DNA from: Methylococcaceae bacterium
GTDB lineage: Bacteria > Pseudomonadota > Gammaproteobacteria > Methylococcales > Methylomonadaceae
Direction of reading: 5' to 3'
NCBI GenBank assembly: GCA_016715325.1
Contig: JADKAL010000014.1
Coordinates: 186,001-250,000, forward strand
DNA: 64,000 nucleotides
Part shown: one piece after another, positions 1 through 8,861 of the stretch
Numbering within the stretch: position 1 is the first letter of the stretch
How the letters are laid out: each line of letters begins with the position of its first letter
Made by a program: the position numbers and the translations under genes
Notes under the pieces: generated by a model
What the model saw: the letters and a program-made list of their open reading frames with translations, nothing else
The model's database searches: none
Told to the model about the DNA's origin: nothing

Positions 1-1
1 C

Positions 2-775
2 TTGCTTGCGAAAACAACTTCGAAGCCATCGGATATACAACAGGCTAGTAAACAACGACCAAATCTCCAGGCGCCGCAAAAAGCGTTAAGTACGATAGAT
101 TATCATGATGCGCTTTTGCAGACTTTGCAGGAAAATGAAAATCAAACGCTTTTGAGGAAGTATAAAAATTCAGAACCTAAACCTGCTTATTCCGATACAA
201 AAACTAAACCGGATCGATTAGTTAAACAACGTCTAAAGGTAAGCGGCGTTACGCATTTCGCCTTGAACCGACATACGTTGACTTCAACGCATAAAGAACG
301 GTTACTTGACTTAATTAAGCAACTGCCCAAAGATGCCGAATTAACTGTTATCGGACGGACCGATTCGGTCGGCAACGACGATTTTAATAAAACACTAGGT
401 ATGCAACGAGCCAAAACAGTGGCGATTTTTCTGGCTAATCAAGGAGTAAAAGTTAAAGCCGTTGCAAGCAAAGTATCCAGCGATAAATACGCCGGTTGGA
501 TGGCCCGCCGCGTCGATATTATTGTCGATTCCGATTCCGCTCATCAACCGATCAGTCTTCCGCCGCCCGTTGTACAAGAATCAAAAGTCAGATCTGAATT
601 TGAAGCCCAATTTATTTCTTCAATTCAACATAAAAAACCAAGAGCTATCGAGCGTGATGTATCGAGCATAATACAACATGCCCGTTACCGTTTTAACACG
701 AATGAGTCCGGTGATGCATTTACAGAAACCGCACAGCGATGGTACGGGTTGGGAAAAGGCTTTAATGCAAGATAA
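2..775 (+). CDS. OmpA-family C-terminal domain protein (5' partial)
   Basis: The reading frame is open to the left edge, so the true start is probably outside the window. Residues about 75-175 form an OmpA/MotB-type peptidoglycan-binding domain: a strand with FALNRHTL, a helix, then TVIGRTDSVGNDDFN and the helix LGMQRAKTVAIFLANQGV, ending in RRVDIIV. Such domains anchor outer-membrane or periplasmic proteins to the cell wall. The Lys/Gln-rich N-terminal part and the C-terminal 80 residues are not recognised. The DTDxxG-like turn and the final RRVD are the family landmarks. The domain is secure; the full protein's role is unknown. Confidence 0.7.
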   Translation: MLAKTTSKPSDIQQASKQRPNLQAPQKALSTIDYHDALLQTLQENENQTLLRKYKNSEPKPAYSDTKTKPDRLVKQRLKVSGVTHFALNRHTLTSTHKERLLDLIKQLPKDAELTVIGRTDSVGNDDFNKTLGMQRAKTVAIFLANQGVKVKAVASKVSSDKYAGWMARRVDIIVDSDSAHQPISLPPPVVQESKVRSEFEAQFISSIQHKKPRAIERDVSSIIQHARYRFNTNESGDAFTETAQRWYGLGKGFNAR

Positions 776-928
776 CGTTAAACCGGCGCTCAATTCGTCT
801 GCCGGTAAGTCTGACTGTATATCGGTTAATTTAAGAATTTTTGAACATGACCTGTATTTATCCTGTCAGCCGCAAGCCAATCGGACAGCATTGTAGTAAG
901 GCAAATCGGGGTAATTATGAATTGTAAG

Positions 929-2074
929 CTAACTCAGCATTTCCAAAGCTAATTGAGCCATATTTTTCGAGCCGCCGCCTTCGCCCAATAAGGTTTTTAC
1001 GCGACGCAGATCTTCTCGAATGAGATTTGCATAACTTTCATCGTTTAATAGCTTACTAATTTCTAAAGTGAGATTTTCGCCGGTGGCCTCGTGTTGAATC
1101 AATTCTTTAACAGCGGCTTTACCGAGAATGATGTTAGGCAATCCGATATAAGGCGTTTTAACCAGCAATCTGCCTAGCCAGTAGGTCAACGACGCTAATT
1201 TATAGGCGATAACCATCGGCACGCCCAAAAGGGCAATCTCCAACGTTGCCGTACCCGATGTTGTCATAATGGCGTCGCAGCATTGAATAACATCGTAGGG
1301 TTTCTTTTTGATGACTGTAATCAGCAATTTCGCCGACCTTAAATAGTCTTCTAATAAGGCATCGGGTATAGATTCCGCTTTAGGTAAAAGAAAATGAATG
1401 CCGGGAAATTTATTTTGTAATGTATGCGCTGCATCGAGCATAACCGGCAGCATCCTTTCGATTTCGTTTCTTCGGCTGCCGGGCAATATCCCGACTACAC
1501 GCGTGTTTTTGCCTAAACCGAATTGACGTAAATCCTCCTCTTTGCTGAATTGAGGACATACTTTATCCACCGACGGATGTCCCACATAACGAACCGGCAC
1601 GTTTTCCGCTTCGTAATAAGGCACTTCGAAAGGGAAAATTACGGCCATCATATCTATGACGGCGCCGTATTTTTTGACCCGGCCAGGACGCCAAGCCCAT
1701 ACTTGAGGGCTGACATAAAACAAAACCTTGATGCCGTTTTCCTTGGCAAACCGTGCCAGCTTGAAGTTGAATTCTTTGTAATCCACGCAGACTAACAGGT
1801 CGGGGCGGCTAGTTAACAGCATATTTTTCATGATTTTTAAGGCGCGGCGGATTTCGGCATAATGTTTGATTACCTCGATCACGCCGATAACGCCGATTCC
1901 AGAAGAGTCGTAGCTCAATTCAATGCCCACCAGCTTCATGCTGGTACTGCCCATGCCTATCCCTTTAATTCCCGGTTTTTGTTTTTTCAGTTCCAAAAAC
2001 ATATTGGCGGCATGTTGATCGCCGGAAGATTCTCCCGCGCTAAATGCGATTGTAATCGGTTTAGATTGGCTCAT
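929..2074 (-). CDS. lpxB: Lipid-A-disaccharide synthase LpxB
   Basis: Glycosyltransferase family 19 enzyme that joins UDP-diacylglucosamine to lipid X, giving the lipid A disaccharide at the inner face of the cytoplasmic membrane. The 381-residue length is normal. Landmarks are the N-terminal AGESSGDQHAANM loop, the central VWAWRPGR motif, the LPGSRRNEI motif at about residue 200 and the TTSGTATLE nucleotide-binding segment near residue 270. The usual lpxA/fabZ/lpxD partners are not adjacent; the gene stands alone and converges on the OmpA-like gene. The ATG start is supported by homologous N-terminal sequence directly behind it. Confidence 0.95.
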   Translation of the reverse strand: MSQSKPITIAFSAGESSGDQHAANMFLELKKQKPGIKGIGMGSTSMKLVGIELSYDSSGIGVIGVIEVIKHYAEIRRALKIMKNMLLTSRPDLLVCVDYKEFNFKLARFAKENGIKVLFYVSPQVWAWRPGRVKKYGAVIDMMAVIFPFEVPYYEAENVPVRYVGHPSVDKVCPQFSKEEDLRQFGLGKNTRVVGILPGSRRNEIERMLPVMLDAAHTLQNKFPGIHFLLPKAESIPDALLEDYLRSAKLLITVIKKKPYDVIQCCDAIMTTSGTATLEIALLGVPMVIAYKLASLTYWLGRLLVKTPYIGLPNIILGKAAVKELIQHEATGENLTLEISKLLNDESYANLIREDLRRVKTLLGEGGGSKNMAQLALEMLS

Positions 2075-2550
2075 TTAAGTTATTAAGTCGGCAAAAACTA
2101 TCGTTACATTGTTATTGTAGAAGTATCGTCGGTAAGGTGAGAGATAGCTATTAGTTTATTTTTTCTCCAGAGTCTTGGGTTTTAACTGGGGCTGCAAATT
2201 ATAACGATTTCATCGATAAATGTTGAAAGAAGCGCAAATGCATTGTGATAACCGATACTTTAATGCGTAACTTAACAAGTTATGTATATGCCTCAATTAC
2301 AAATTTTATAACCCGGAAGTAGTAGAAGGAATATGAAAATCGCTTTAATAGAAGATAATTTATTTAATATTGACAAAAAAGATGATTTGGAATTTGATGT
2401 ATTGCCTTAATAGAATATAAACACTGATAAAGCGCGTTAATAATTGAATTTTATGACTTATATCGGCTTTATTCCATAAGGCAATTTTAGGTAATTTTGT
2501 CAAAAACAACACAAATAAATGCCAAATAAATTTTATCAAGAGGATACGAT
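2075..2550. other. Intergenic region between lpxB and the GlcG-like gene
   Basis: AT-rich 476-base divergent spacer that must hold the promoters of both flanking genes. No clear operator or RNA gene is seen. It contains one very short open frame with a good ribosome-binding site, listed separately. Confidence 0.5.
2333..2410 (+). CDS. Possible 25-residue micro-ORF resembling a response-regulator N-terminus
   Basis: An ATG follows AGAAGGA at 5-base spacing. The frame reads MKIALIEDN then LFNIDKKDD and stops after 25 codons. The first nine residues resemble the first beta strand and acidic loop of a response-regulator receiver domain, but the rest does not continue that fold. It may be a leader peptide, a degenerate gene start or chance. 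It is reported because the translation signal is better than average for a spacer; the function is unknown. Confidence 0.2.
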   Translation: MKIALIEDNLFNIDKKDDLEFDVLP

Positions 2551-3324
2551 ATGAATAATAAGCTAAGAATTCTCAGTTTCGCAGGACCGATTATTTTACT
2601 TGCCTCAAGCTCAGCCTATGCAGGAAGAAACGAATGCGCCGATTTACCCAATCACCAAGCGTTTAAAAAGGCATTAGAGCAAGCCAGAAGTCTCGATAAC
2701 GGCGGGTTCGATTTAGACATGTGGGGAACGCTTGTCAATCGGGACGGTATTGTCTGCGCCGTAGCCTTTACCGGTAATGAACGTGGCGACCAATGGCCGG
2801 GCAGCCGGGTTATTTCTGCGCAAAAAGCCAACACCGCTAACGCCTTTAGCCTTCCCAAGTTAGCACTGTCAACAGCCAACCTTTACACTGCAACACAACC
2901 GGGCGGAAGCCTTTTCGGATTACAACATAGCAATCCGGTCGATACCGAAGAGGCCTACAAGGGCCCTTCCAGCAATTACGGTCGCGGGAATGACCCGATG
3001 GTAGGCGCGAAAGTTGGCGGAGTTAATGTTTTCGGCGGCGGTCTAGCGCTTTACAATAGCGCAGGCGTTTTAATAGGCGCTGTGGGTGTTAGCGGCGATT
3101 CGTCCTGTGCCGATCATAATATTGCTTGGCGAACCCGGCACTTCTTAGGGTTGGATTACGTTCCAGGCGGCATCAGCGGCGACCCTGACCGTCTCGATAA
3201 TATCGTCTACGACATTACACCGCAAGTCGGCCAGATGTCCGGTGTCAGCGACGGCGGCTGGGGACATCCAGCCTGTAACGGCGACGTAGTAAAAATAGCG
3301 GCAAAGTTGCCGGCAATTCCTTAA
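2551..3324 (+). CDS. Secreted GlcG/HbpS-family (DUF336) heme-binding-like protein
   Basis: The N-terminus is a Sec signal peptide ending at SSAYA. The body matches the GlcG/HbpS fold: a helix (AFKKALEQARS), a VNRDGIVCAVAFTG strand pair, the helix VISAQKANTANAF, and the core GGLALYNSAGVLIGAVGVSGDSSCADH. Members of this family bind heme or small ligands or act as redox-sensing accessory proteins. Here it should be periplasmic or extracellular. The extra C-terminal 60 residues (GHPACNG) contain cysteines that could pair. It stands alone behind an AT-rich spacer, with GAGGATACG upstream of the ATG as the ribosome-binding site. Family is likely; ligand is unknown. Confidence 0.75.
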   Translation: MNNKLRILSFAGPIILLASSSAYAGRNECADLPNHQAFKKALEQARSLDNGGFDLDMWGTLVNRDGIVCAVAFTGNERGDQWPGSRVISAQKANTANAFSLPKLALSTANLYTATQPGGSLFGLQHSNPVDTEEAYKGPSSNYGRGNDPMVGAKVGGVNVFGGGLALYNSAGVLIGAVGVSGDSSCADHNIAWRTRHFLGLDYVPGGISGDPDRLDNIVYDITPQVGQMSGVSDGGWGHPACNGDVVKIAAKLPAIP

Positions 3325-3390
3325 AATGAATCGGCAGTGTCGTTGAATTTGTCGGCGGCACTGCTCATTTGATAGTTTTATTACGCTAAC

Positions 3391-3687
3391 ATGAAACTTA
3401 TAATCCAAATTTGCGTTGGTGTTTTCCTTGGGACTATAAGCGCACAGTTAGTGCTTGATCGATGGCATCGATTTAATCAACAACAAGAAACAAAACTGCT
3501 ACAAAAAAAAGTTTTAAATAAAGAAAAAGCCCGCTTGGAACAAGCCGACCGGATCCGCACCCTGTTTTTGCAACATCGTAAGGATAAAATTTCCGAGGAT
3601 AATAAACCGCCAATGGGCTTTGTTCCAGACGATAGTCAATTGCCGCACGACCAAGACGATTCGAAAATTCCTATTGAAAGCCCATAA
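3391..3687 (+). CDS. Small membrane-anchored protein of unknown function
   Basis: 98 residues with one N-terminal hydrophobic segment (about residues 3-22, LIIQICVGVFLGTISAQLVL), followed by a highly charged Lys/Glu helix (about 28-60) and an acidic Pro/Asp tail. This is the layout of a single-pass protein with a coiled-coil-prone cytoplasmic or periplasmic extension. No family is recognised. It lies between the GlcG-like gene and the SUMF1-like gene on the same strand and could be co-transcribed with either. No strong ribosome-binding site is visible, which lowers confidence. Confidence 0.45.
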   Translation: MKLIIQICVGVFLGTISAQLVLDRWHRFNQQQETKLLQKKVLNKEKARLEQADRIRTLFLQHRKDKISEDNKPPMGFVPDDSQLPHDQDDSKIPIESP

Positions 3688-3781
3688 ACCTTGGGTAAAC
3701 GGTTTGAAGCCGCTAAATTCAAGAAAACAAGGGTGCTATAGTGCATTTTTGATAAACAATAATTTTGAAGGAGGTTACAGC

Positions 3782-4576
3782 ATGAGAACGAAAATTGGCG
3801 TAAGGAGGCTTTCGTATCTAATATTTTCAGTGCTTTTATCGATAATATTTTTACCACTGACCGCTTCAGCTTTGGAGAGCAAAACTTTTCAAGGTATCCG
3901 TTTTATTCTAATCGAAGCCGGTTGTTTTCAAATGGGCAATAATAAAACCTCAACCGACAGAACAGCCGGAGAATCCCCCAGCCATAAGGTCTGTATTCAA
4001 AAGCCGTTTTATTTGGGCGAAACCGAACTCACTCAGAAACAATGGGAAGATGTGATGGGTACAAATCCGAGTAAAGTTAAATCTTACGATAAGCCTGTCG
4101 ATAAAGTCAGCTGGAACGACATTCAGGAATTTATTGAAAAGCTCAATGCTAAAGACGGCGGAAAATATTTTCGTCTGCCGACGGAAGCCGAATGGGAATA
4201 CGCCGCAAGGGCCGGCAGCGAAGACGAATACGCATTTGGAGATAATCCGAAAAATCTGCCGCAATATGCATGGTTTGGGAATCTAGGTTATAAAGGCAGC
4301 TCACATGAAGTTGCTCAAAAAGACCCGAACAAATGGGGGCTTTACGATATGCACGGTAACGTCTGGGAATGGGTGCAAGACTGGTACAGCCCGGCTTATT
4401 ACGCCGATAGTCCTGCTAACGACCCGCTAGGACCGGAAACCGGTAAGTACAAAGTTTACCGGGGCGGAAGCTTTGTCGGCAAACCGAGCGAACTGAGAGC
4501 TTCGGTGCGTTACAGCGCAATGCCGATGACCCGTACGCAAGATGTGGGATTCAGACTGGTGAGACAGCTCGATTAA
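3782..4576 (+). CDS. Secreted SUMF1/formylglycine-generating-enzyme-fold protein
   Basis: The ATG is preceded by a strong GAAGGAGG at 7-base spacing and begins a 264-residue protein with a signal peptide (hydrophobic LIFSVLLSIIFLPL, cleavage near TASA). The frame extends upstream, but the ribosome-binding site and signal peptide decide this start. SUMF1-fold landmarks are GCFQMG, ELTQKQWEDVMGTNPS, RLPTEAEWEYAAR, DMHGNVWEW, YRGGSF and the terminal GFRLVR. The paired cysteines of true formylglycine-generating enzymes are not seen near the C-terminus (LRASVRYSAM instead). It is therefore more likely a non-FGE member, such as a carbohydrate- or protein-binding module, than a sulfatase activator. 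Confidence 0.8.
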   Translation: MRTKIGVRRLSYLIFSVLLSIIFLPLTASALESKTFQGIRFILIEAGCFQMGNNKTSTDRTAGESPSHKVCIQKPFYLGETELTQKQWEDVMGTNPSKVKSYDKPVDKVSWNDIQEFIEKLNAKDGGKYFRLPTEAEWEYAARAGSEDEYAFGDNPKNLPQYAWFGNLGYKGSSHEVAQKDPNKWGLYDMHGNVWEWVQDWYSPAYYADSPANDPLGPETGKYKVYRGGSFVGKPSELRASVRYSAMPMTRTQDVGFRLVRQLD

Positions 4577-4621
4577 GCTAAATTATTTAATTCCGCTCAA
4601 GTCAGCTATAGAGCTTAATTT

Positions 4622-4652
4622 AAAGCCGCATCGAATTGCGGCTTTTTTGTTT
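4622..4652 (+). terminator. Rho-independent terminator after the SUMF1-like gene
   Basis: Stem AAAGCCGCA / TGCGGCTTT with a short TCGAAT loop, followed at once by a T tract. It lies 46 bases after the SUMF1-like stop codon. Confidence 0.8.
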
Positions 4653-4788
4653 TGCCGATTGAAACATTATTGTTGTCCGTTACACCCGGTCTATTCAATT
4701 GACGAATTTTCCGAAGAAGCCCAAATTCATCGTGCATTCAGCCTTTATCGTTAAACTGTGCGCAAGTTTAATGAAATGAGGAACAGTC

Positions 4789-5043
4789 ATGAAAACATTA
4801 TTAAAAGTCATCATCTTATCTGGATTAATCGGTTTGTTAACCGCTTGCGTGCATCATCCGGGGGCTGGTCGATATTATGGGTCGTCTAACAATTATTACG
4901 GACAATACCCAAACGGCGGCTATCCGAATAACCGTTATTCTGGCTATCGCGAATCTTATCCGAGGTATCGCAATTCCGGACATCACCATTCGGGACATCA
5001 CCATTCGCATGGCGACTATCACGGCTATAACCAAGGACGTTAG
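4789..5043 (+). CDS. Small His/Tyr/Gly-rich lipoprotein
   Basis: 84-residue protein with a lipoprotein signal peptide; the lipobox LLTAC places the lipidated cysteine at residue 20. The mature part is low complexity: YYGSSNNYYGQYPNGGYPNN, then a histidine-rich tail (GHHHSGHHHSHGDYHG) that could bind transition metals. ATGAGGAACAGTC upstream of the ATG gives a good ribosome-binding site. It is monocistronic. Repeats of GHHHS are visible. Function is not known; metal binding is an inference from composition only. Confidence 0.65.
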   Translation: MKTLLKVIILSGLIGLLTACVHHPGAGRYYGSSNNYYGQYPNGGYPNNRYSGYRESYPRYRNSGHHHSGHHHSHGDYHGYNQGR

Positions 5044-5182
5044 TGCGCCGACCGCCGTTATAGATAAAGCTAAAAACAGCCGGTGAAATTCAAAACGGAT
5101 TCTGATCGTAGGAAACGATTTAGATTTCGCGATTTAAAGGAGCGTTAAAATATCAATCGGTGAAGGGCAAAATCGAAAATAA

Positions 5183-5541
5183 AGAAAAAGTCGGCCTATA
5201 AGCCGGGTTCTGTCGAGAACAGTCATTCATCTAGGCGTTAAGTCACCTTAACGCTCAAGCAATCTACCCAGGAACCGCGCGGGCCACGCGTCTGTTCCTC
5301 TATTTGATCTTGCTCCGGGTGGGGTTTACCGTGCCGCCCCTGTTACCAGTTGCGCGGTGCGCTCTTACCGCACCTTTTCACCCTTACCCTCTCGCACAAA
5401 GCGCGAGGGCGGTATCTTTTCTGTGGCACTTTCCGTAGGCTCGCGCCTCCCAGGCGTTACCTGGCACCCTGCCCAGTGGAGCCCGGACTTTCCTCCATCT
5501 TATCTTGCGATAAAACAGCGACTGCCCAGCCGACTTTTTCT
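5183..5541 (-). ncRNA. rnpB: RNase P RNA (type A)
   Basis: Catalytic RNA of ribonuclease P, which removes 5' leaders from pre-tRNA. Read on the minus strand it has the universal core: GGAGGAAAGTCCGGGCTCC near the 5' end followed by CAGGGTGCCAGGTAACGCC, and ACAGAACCCGGCTTA near the 3' end. The two ends pair as P1: AAAAAGTCGGC at the 5' end is the exact complement of the 3' terminal GCCGACTTTTT. This fixes the boundaries to within a few bases and gives about 359 nt, normal for gammaproteobacteria. Open frames crossing this region on the plus strand are spurious. Confidence 0.95.
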
Positions 5542-5547
5542 GCGCGG

Positions 5548-5553
5548 ATTATA
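5548..5553 (-). promoter_or_regulatory. -10 box of the rnpB promoter
   Basis: A perfect TATAAT lies on the minus strand 6-7 bases before the expected 5' end of the RNase P RNA. A matching -35 hexamer is not obvious at 17 bases, so a strong -10 element probably dominates. Confidence 0.6.
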
Positions 5554-5883
5554 CAGTAACCGAATATCGGCCGTTGGTTTTCTGGCATTACATATTGCTA
5601 ATATGATTGACACTAAAAGTGCTGTCAGCGCGATAAAAATCGATAAGGCCTTAATAGATACGGGAATAAATACCTCGTCGCTTTGCAAATCATATAATAA
5701 CTTTATATTTTCCCTTCAAAACATTGTGTTATGCTAAATATGTGTGCTTGTATAAAGGCTGCCCCAGCTTATGATCTCCGTCATTTGCTGGTGGAGATCA
5801 CAAAATAGATATTGTAAACGACCTGAGATTTTCATTATATCGACAAGAATAAAATTAAATCTGCTTACAGATGAGGAGAAAAT
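5554..5883. other. Spacer between rnpB and the propeller gene, with a leader hairpin
   Basis: About 330 bases, divergent arrangement. The only structure seen is TGATCTCC (5772-5779) pairing perfectly with GGAGATCA (5793-5800). It lies about 85 bases before the downstream start codon and could be a leader hairpin of that mRNA. No reading frame is convincing here. Confidence 0.4.
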
Positions 5884-7671
5884 ATGATCACGGTACGTAA
5901 TACTCCAATATATTTATACTTTATAATTATTTTATTTTTAGCATTCCAATCAACAGAAATAATCGCACAGATCACAAAGAGGGTCAGTTTATCTTCAGAT
6001 GGGAAACAACTACCTTATACTCCTCACCCCGAAGAATTCTTCGGTGAGAGCAATGTTACGCGTGAGCATAGCATAAGCGCTGACGGTAGGTATGTTGCTT
6101 TTGTAACGGGCAATAGTAAAGTAACAGCAAATGATACAAATGCATCTTATGACGTATTTGTTCGTGATTTATTGACAAGGACAACCGAAGTTGTGAGCGT
6201 TAATACGTCAGGCAAACTCGGTAATGATTTCAGCGATACCCCCAGTCTGAGCGGAAATGGTCGCTTTATAGCGTTCAGATCGCTTGCAAGTAATTTTGCT
6301 ACTGGCGATACAAGTAAGAGCTATGACATATTTGTGCATGATCGCCAATCTAAAATAACACGGCTTGTCAGTAAAGGTTACAACGGCGCAAAAGCCAACG
6401 GACATAGTAGCTACCCGCAAATAAGCGCGGACGGTCGCTATGTTGCTTTTCAATCTAGCGCATCAAACTTGATTGCAAACGACACAAATCGCATTGATGA
6501 TGTCTTTGTTCATGATCTTAAGACTAAACGAACATTTCGCGTAAGCGTGAACACCAATGGCAAACAAGCAATTGGTCGAAACTCGATCATTGACCCACAA
6601 AAAAGCGGATTTCCCCATATCAGCTCTGATGGCAGATATATTGCTTTCGAATCCGACGCGCAAGGCTTAGTTGACGAGGATACAAACAATCTAAGCGATG
6701 TCTTTGTCCACGACCAACTGACCCGAAAAACCATAAGGGTAAGTGTTTCATCCAAAGGCGAACAAACAGTTCCTTTCTGTTTAGGTTTACACTGCCATCT
6801 TACTGGCGGTAACAATTACGGTTCAAGTATCAGTGCCGATGGTCAATTTGTTGCTTTTTATTCGGATGCTAACAATTTGGTGCCGTTTGATAAAAACGAA
6901 GTAAGAGACGTTTTTATCCACAGCCTAAAAACTGGCACAACTGGAATAATCAGCGTTAAAACAGATGGACGGCAAACAAACGACGGTAGTGGAGGGACGG
7001 CTATTAGTGCTAATGGTCGATTTGTATCTTTTGCTTCTGTGGCAACGAATTTAGATAATTTTGGTGCTGCATTTAGTTTTTTATCTGCCAATGTATTCGT
7101 TAGGGATCGTTACCTAAAAGTCACTAATCGGGTTAATTTCACACCGTCTGGCGGAGACAATGATCTTTTTAGCGATAGGCCGGAGATTTCTGCGGATGGT
7201 CGTGAAATATCGTTTTATTCTGCTTCAACGGACTTAATCGATCATGATACCAATGGAGGTTCCGACATTTTTGTTAATGATCGCAATCTAAATCTTTCTT
7301 ATCAAGCCGATCTCCAGCTTAATTTGGTTAACAAACCGTTGTTGCAAAATCCTAATGGAACGGCAATGTATAGTTATGTCGTTACAAACAATGGTCCCGA
7401 TACCATTTACAAAGCCAAAGTATTTCATTTGATTTCTAATGGCCAGACTCTCAATGTATCAACTAATCTTGGCTCATGTAAGAATTATTCCGCGATTTCT
7501 TTATGCGAATTAGGAAAAATTAAACCGGGTGTTAGCCGTACACTTTCAATAAACATTGTTGGAGATAATAGTTTTGACCCAATAATTCAAACGATTAAGG
7601 TTAGCAGCAGCGAACAATATGACCCTAAACTTGGAAATAATCGGTTAAATATTGAAACTCCTCGCAAATGA
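5884..7671 (+). CDS. Secreted TolB-like beta-propeller protein with C-terminal DUF11-like domain
   Basis: The N-terminus is a hydrophobic signal (IYLYFIIILFLAFQ). From about residue 60 to 480 a repeat of roughly 50-60 residues recurs about seven times, each with ISADGRYVAF followed by a DTN...DVFVHD(L/R) strand. This is the PD40/TolB propeller signature; the DTN loops may bind calcium. The last 100 residues (YSYVVTNNGPDTIYKAKV) match a DUF11-type beta-sandwich found in exported surface proteins. GATGAGGAG precedes the ATG. It is probably a periplasmic or cell-surface scaffold. No catalytic residues are identifiable and the partner is unknown. Confidence 0.75.
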   Translation: MITVRNTPIYLYFIIILFLAFQSTEIIAQITKRVSLSSDGKQLPYTPHPEEFFGESNVTREHSISADGRYVAFVTGNSKVTANDTNASYDVFVRDLLTRTTEVVSVNTSGKLGNDFSDTPSLSGNGRFIAFRSLASNFATGDTSKSYDIFVHDRQSKITRLVSKGYNGAKANGHSSYPQISADGRYVAFQSSASNLIANDTNRIDDVFVHDLKTKRTFRVSVNTNGKQAIGRNSIIDPQKSGFPHISSDGRYIAFESDAQGLVDEDTNNLSDVFVHDQLTRKTIRVSVSSKGEQTVPFCLGLHCHLTGGNNYGSSISADGQFVAFYSDANNLVPFDKNEVRDVFIHSLKTGTTGIISVKTDGRQTNDGSGGTAISANGRFVSFASVATNLDNFGAAFSFLSANVFVRDRYLKVTNRVNFTPSGGDNDLFSDRPEISADGREISFYSASTDLIDHDTNGGSDIFVNDRNLNLSYQADLQLNLVNKPLLQNPNGTAMYSYVVTNNGPDTIYKAKVFHLISNGQTLNVSTNLGSCKNYSAISLCELGKIKPGVSRTLSINIVGDNSFDPIIQTIKVSSSEQYDPKLGNNRLNIETPRK

Positions 7672-7735
7672 GCTATTGATAATGCTAACTTAAGTTAAAA
7701 AGGCTCATTATCCAGAGGTATTACACCTAAAGTTA

Positions 7736-7915
7736 TCATTTTCTTAAAGCGAAAGAAGTTTCTCCATTCATTCTAAACAAAAAAAAGGGAGAAACCTCCT
7801 GTTTACCATGTTTGGCTTTGCGGATGTAAGGCTTTTTGACGGCAAAGACCTGCGCTTTATAGAACCGGTGCACGAATTTGGCGACGTGATTTAACGGAAC
7901 AGCTTTCGCTATTTG
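7736..7915 (-). pseudogene. Decayed paralogue of the ArfA-like small basic protein
   Basis: The minus strand encodes a 60-codon open stretch homologous to the small gene just upstream of mnmG: VAKFVHRFYKAQVFAVKKP then YIRKAKHGKQEVSP, against VAKFAHQFNKAQIFADKKL and YSRKTKHGKQEVSP in the intact copy. The region matching the paralogue's start is cut by a TAG and no ATG, GTG or TTG takes its place. The C-terminal stop is also lost, so the frame runs 16 residues on. The hairpin arms GTTTCTCC/GGAGAAAC at the gene's 3' end survive although the loop has changed. Confidence 0.55.
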
Positions 7916-7946
7916 CTACACGTTATTTCAACTTTTTACTTTTATA

Positions 7947-8569
7947 ATGAAGGGTTATTTTTCGGGCCATAGCTTGGGCGGAACACTGACGCCACCGCTG
8001 TTGACTTATCTCAATACGTTGCTGTAAGGCGACCGTAGCGCGACCAACATGGCGTTGTGGTCGTTTGCCGGACTCACCACCTGGGGCGGTGCCGGTTTTT
8101 ACGCTTACTTCAACAGCATTCTGCCTATAGATTCGGCCTTGTGAAGTTTTAATTTCCCTTCGACTTCGCTCAGGGAACGTGATTTAGCATTCGTGCTTTT
8201 CCACAGCGCTCCCTGAGCGGAGTCGAAGGGGACGCATACTCATTTGTTTAAACTTTAAAAGGCCGGATCAATAATAACCAGAACTTTCTTTGGCGGCTAA
8301 ACAATATCTTGGACATTGCTCCGTTCTTTTGGTATTACCTAACCGATGTCGAAAACATTTATGCTGCCGAAAATATGTCCTGGAGCGAACGGGAGAAAGC
8401 TCCTATCGGCTATGCCCAATCCCAAGCCGGACTTGCTGTCAGCGGACAATTCGAAAACGGCTTTCCCGACGACGATTTATGGGCCGCGCAGGCCACTTAT
8501 CAACATCAGTCAACGACTGATAAAGAATTGGTGAAAAGGCTTATCCGAGCCATTCTTAATACAATTTAG
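7947..8569 (+). pseudogene. Class 3 lipase-like remnant, interrupted by a MITE-like repeat
   Basis: The left part begins with the nucleophile elbow FSGHSLGGTLTPPLL, has an in-frame TAA, then LWSFAGLTTWGGAGFYAYFNSILP. It breaks at a repeat element and resumes as NFLWRLNNILDIAPFFWYYL to a TAG. This order matches the C-terminal half of lipase class 3 proteins (GHSLGG serine elbow, later aspartate in a D-I-A/V-P context, here LDIAPFF). Everything upstream of the serine elbow is missing. The gene is dead three ways: N-terminal loss, nonsense codon and insertion. Confidence 0.6.
8126..8273. repeat. MITE-like repeat, copy 1 (148 bp)
   Basis: Outer inverted ends TATAGATTCGGCCTT and AAAAGGCCGGATCAATA enclose a second inverted pair, CCCTTCGACTTCGCTCAGGG and CCCTGAGCGGAGTCGAAGGG. 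The ends match copies 2 and 3 of this family in the window; the interior differs. It sits inside the lipase remnant. It encodes no protein and is probably moved by a transposase elsewhere in the genome. Confidence 0.7.
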
Positions 8570-8582
8570 GGAAGGATTTTTC

Positions 8583-8615
8583 AACTCGGCATTAGACCTA
8601 ATGCCGAGTTAGGTC
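8583..8615 (+). terminator. Hairpin after the lipase remnant
   Basis: AACTCGGCATTA and TAATGCCGAGTT pair perfectly over 12 bases with a GACC loop, followed after a few bases by CTTTT. It is probably the old terminator of the lipase gene. Confidence 0.5.
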
Positions 8616-8861
8616 TTTTGAATATGGGGTTGCGAGAATATCCAAGACACAAAAGACTGTAAACAGTGGCTTGTAATCGTTAATAAAATGTTTTTTTCGC
8701 TTTAAACTAAGCAGAAAAATGGATAATTAAGTTACAAAGTAGCTTTTCAAGGCTTATGATGCCAGAAAAGTAGTTGCAGCAGGTCAATTAATTCGCCGAA
8801 AGATACAAAAATATTACCAGATGATCTGAGGGCGGTAAAATTGAACTGTAAGTAGTAATGT

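Noticed and set aside
3782..4576. True formylglycine-generating enzyme with a sulfatase partner
   Set aside because: The catalytic cysteine pair is not seen and no sulfatase gene is adjacent.
5350..5737. Overlapping plus-strand open frames of 69 and 126 residues
   Set aside because: They lie antisense within and next to the RNase P RNA gene and have no protein-like conservation.
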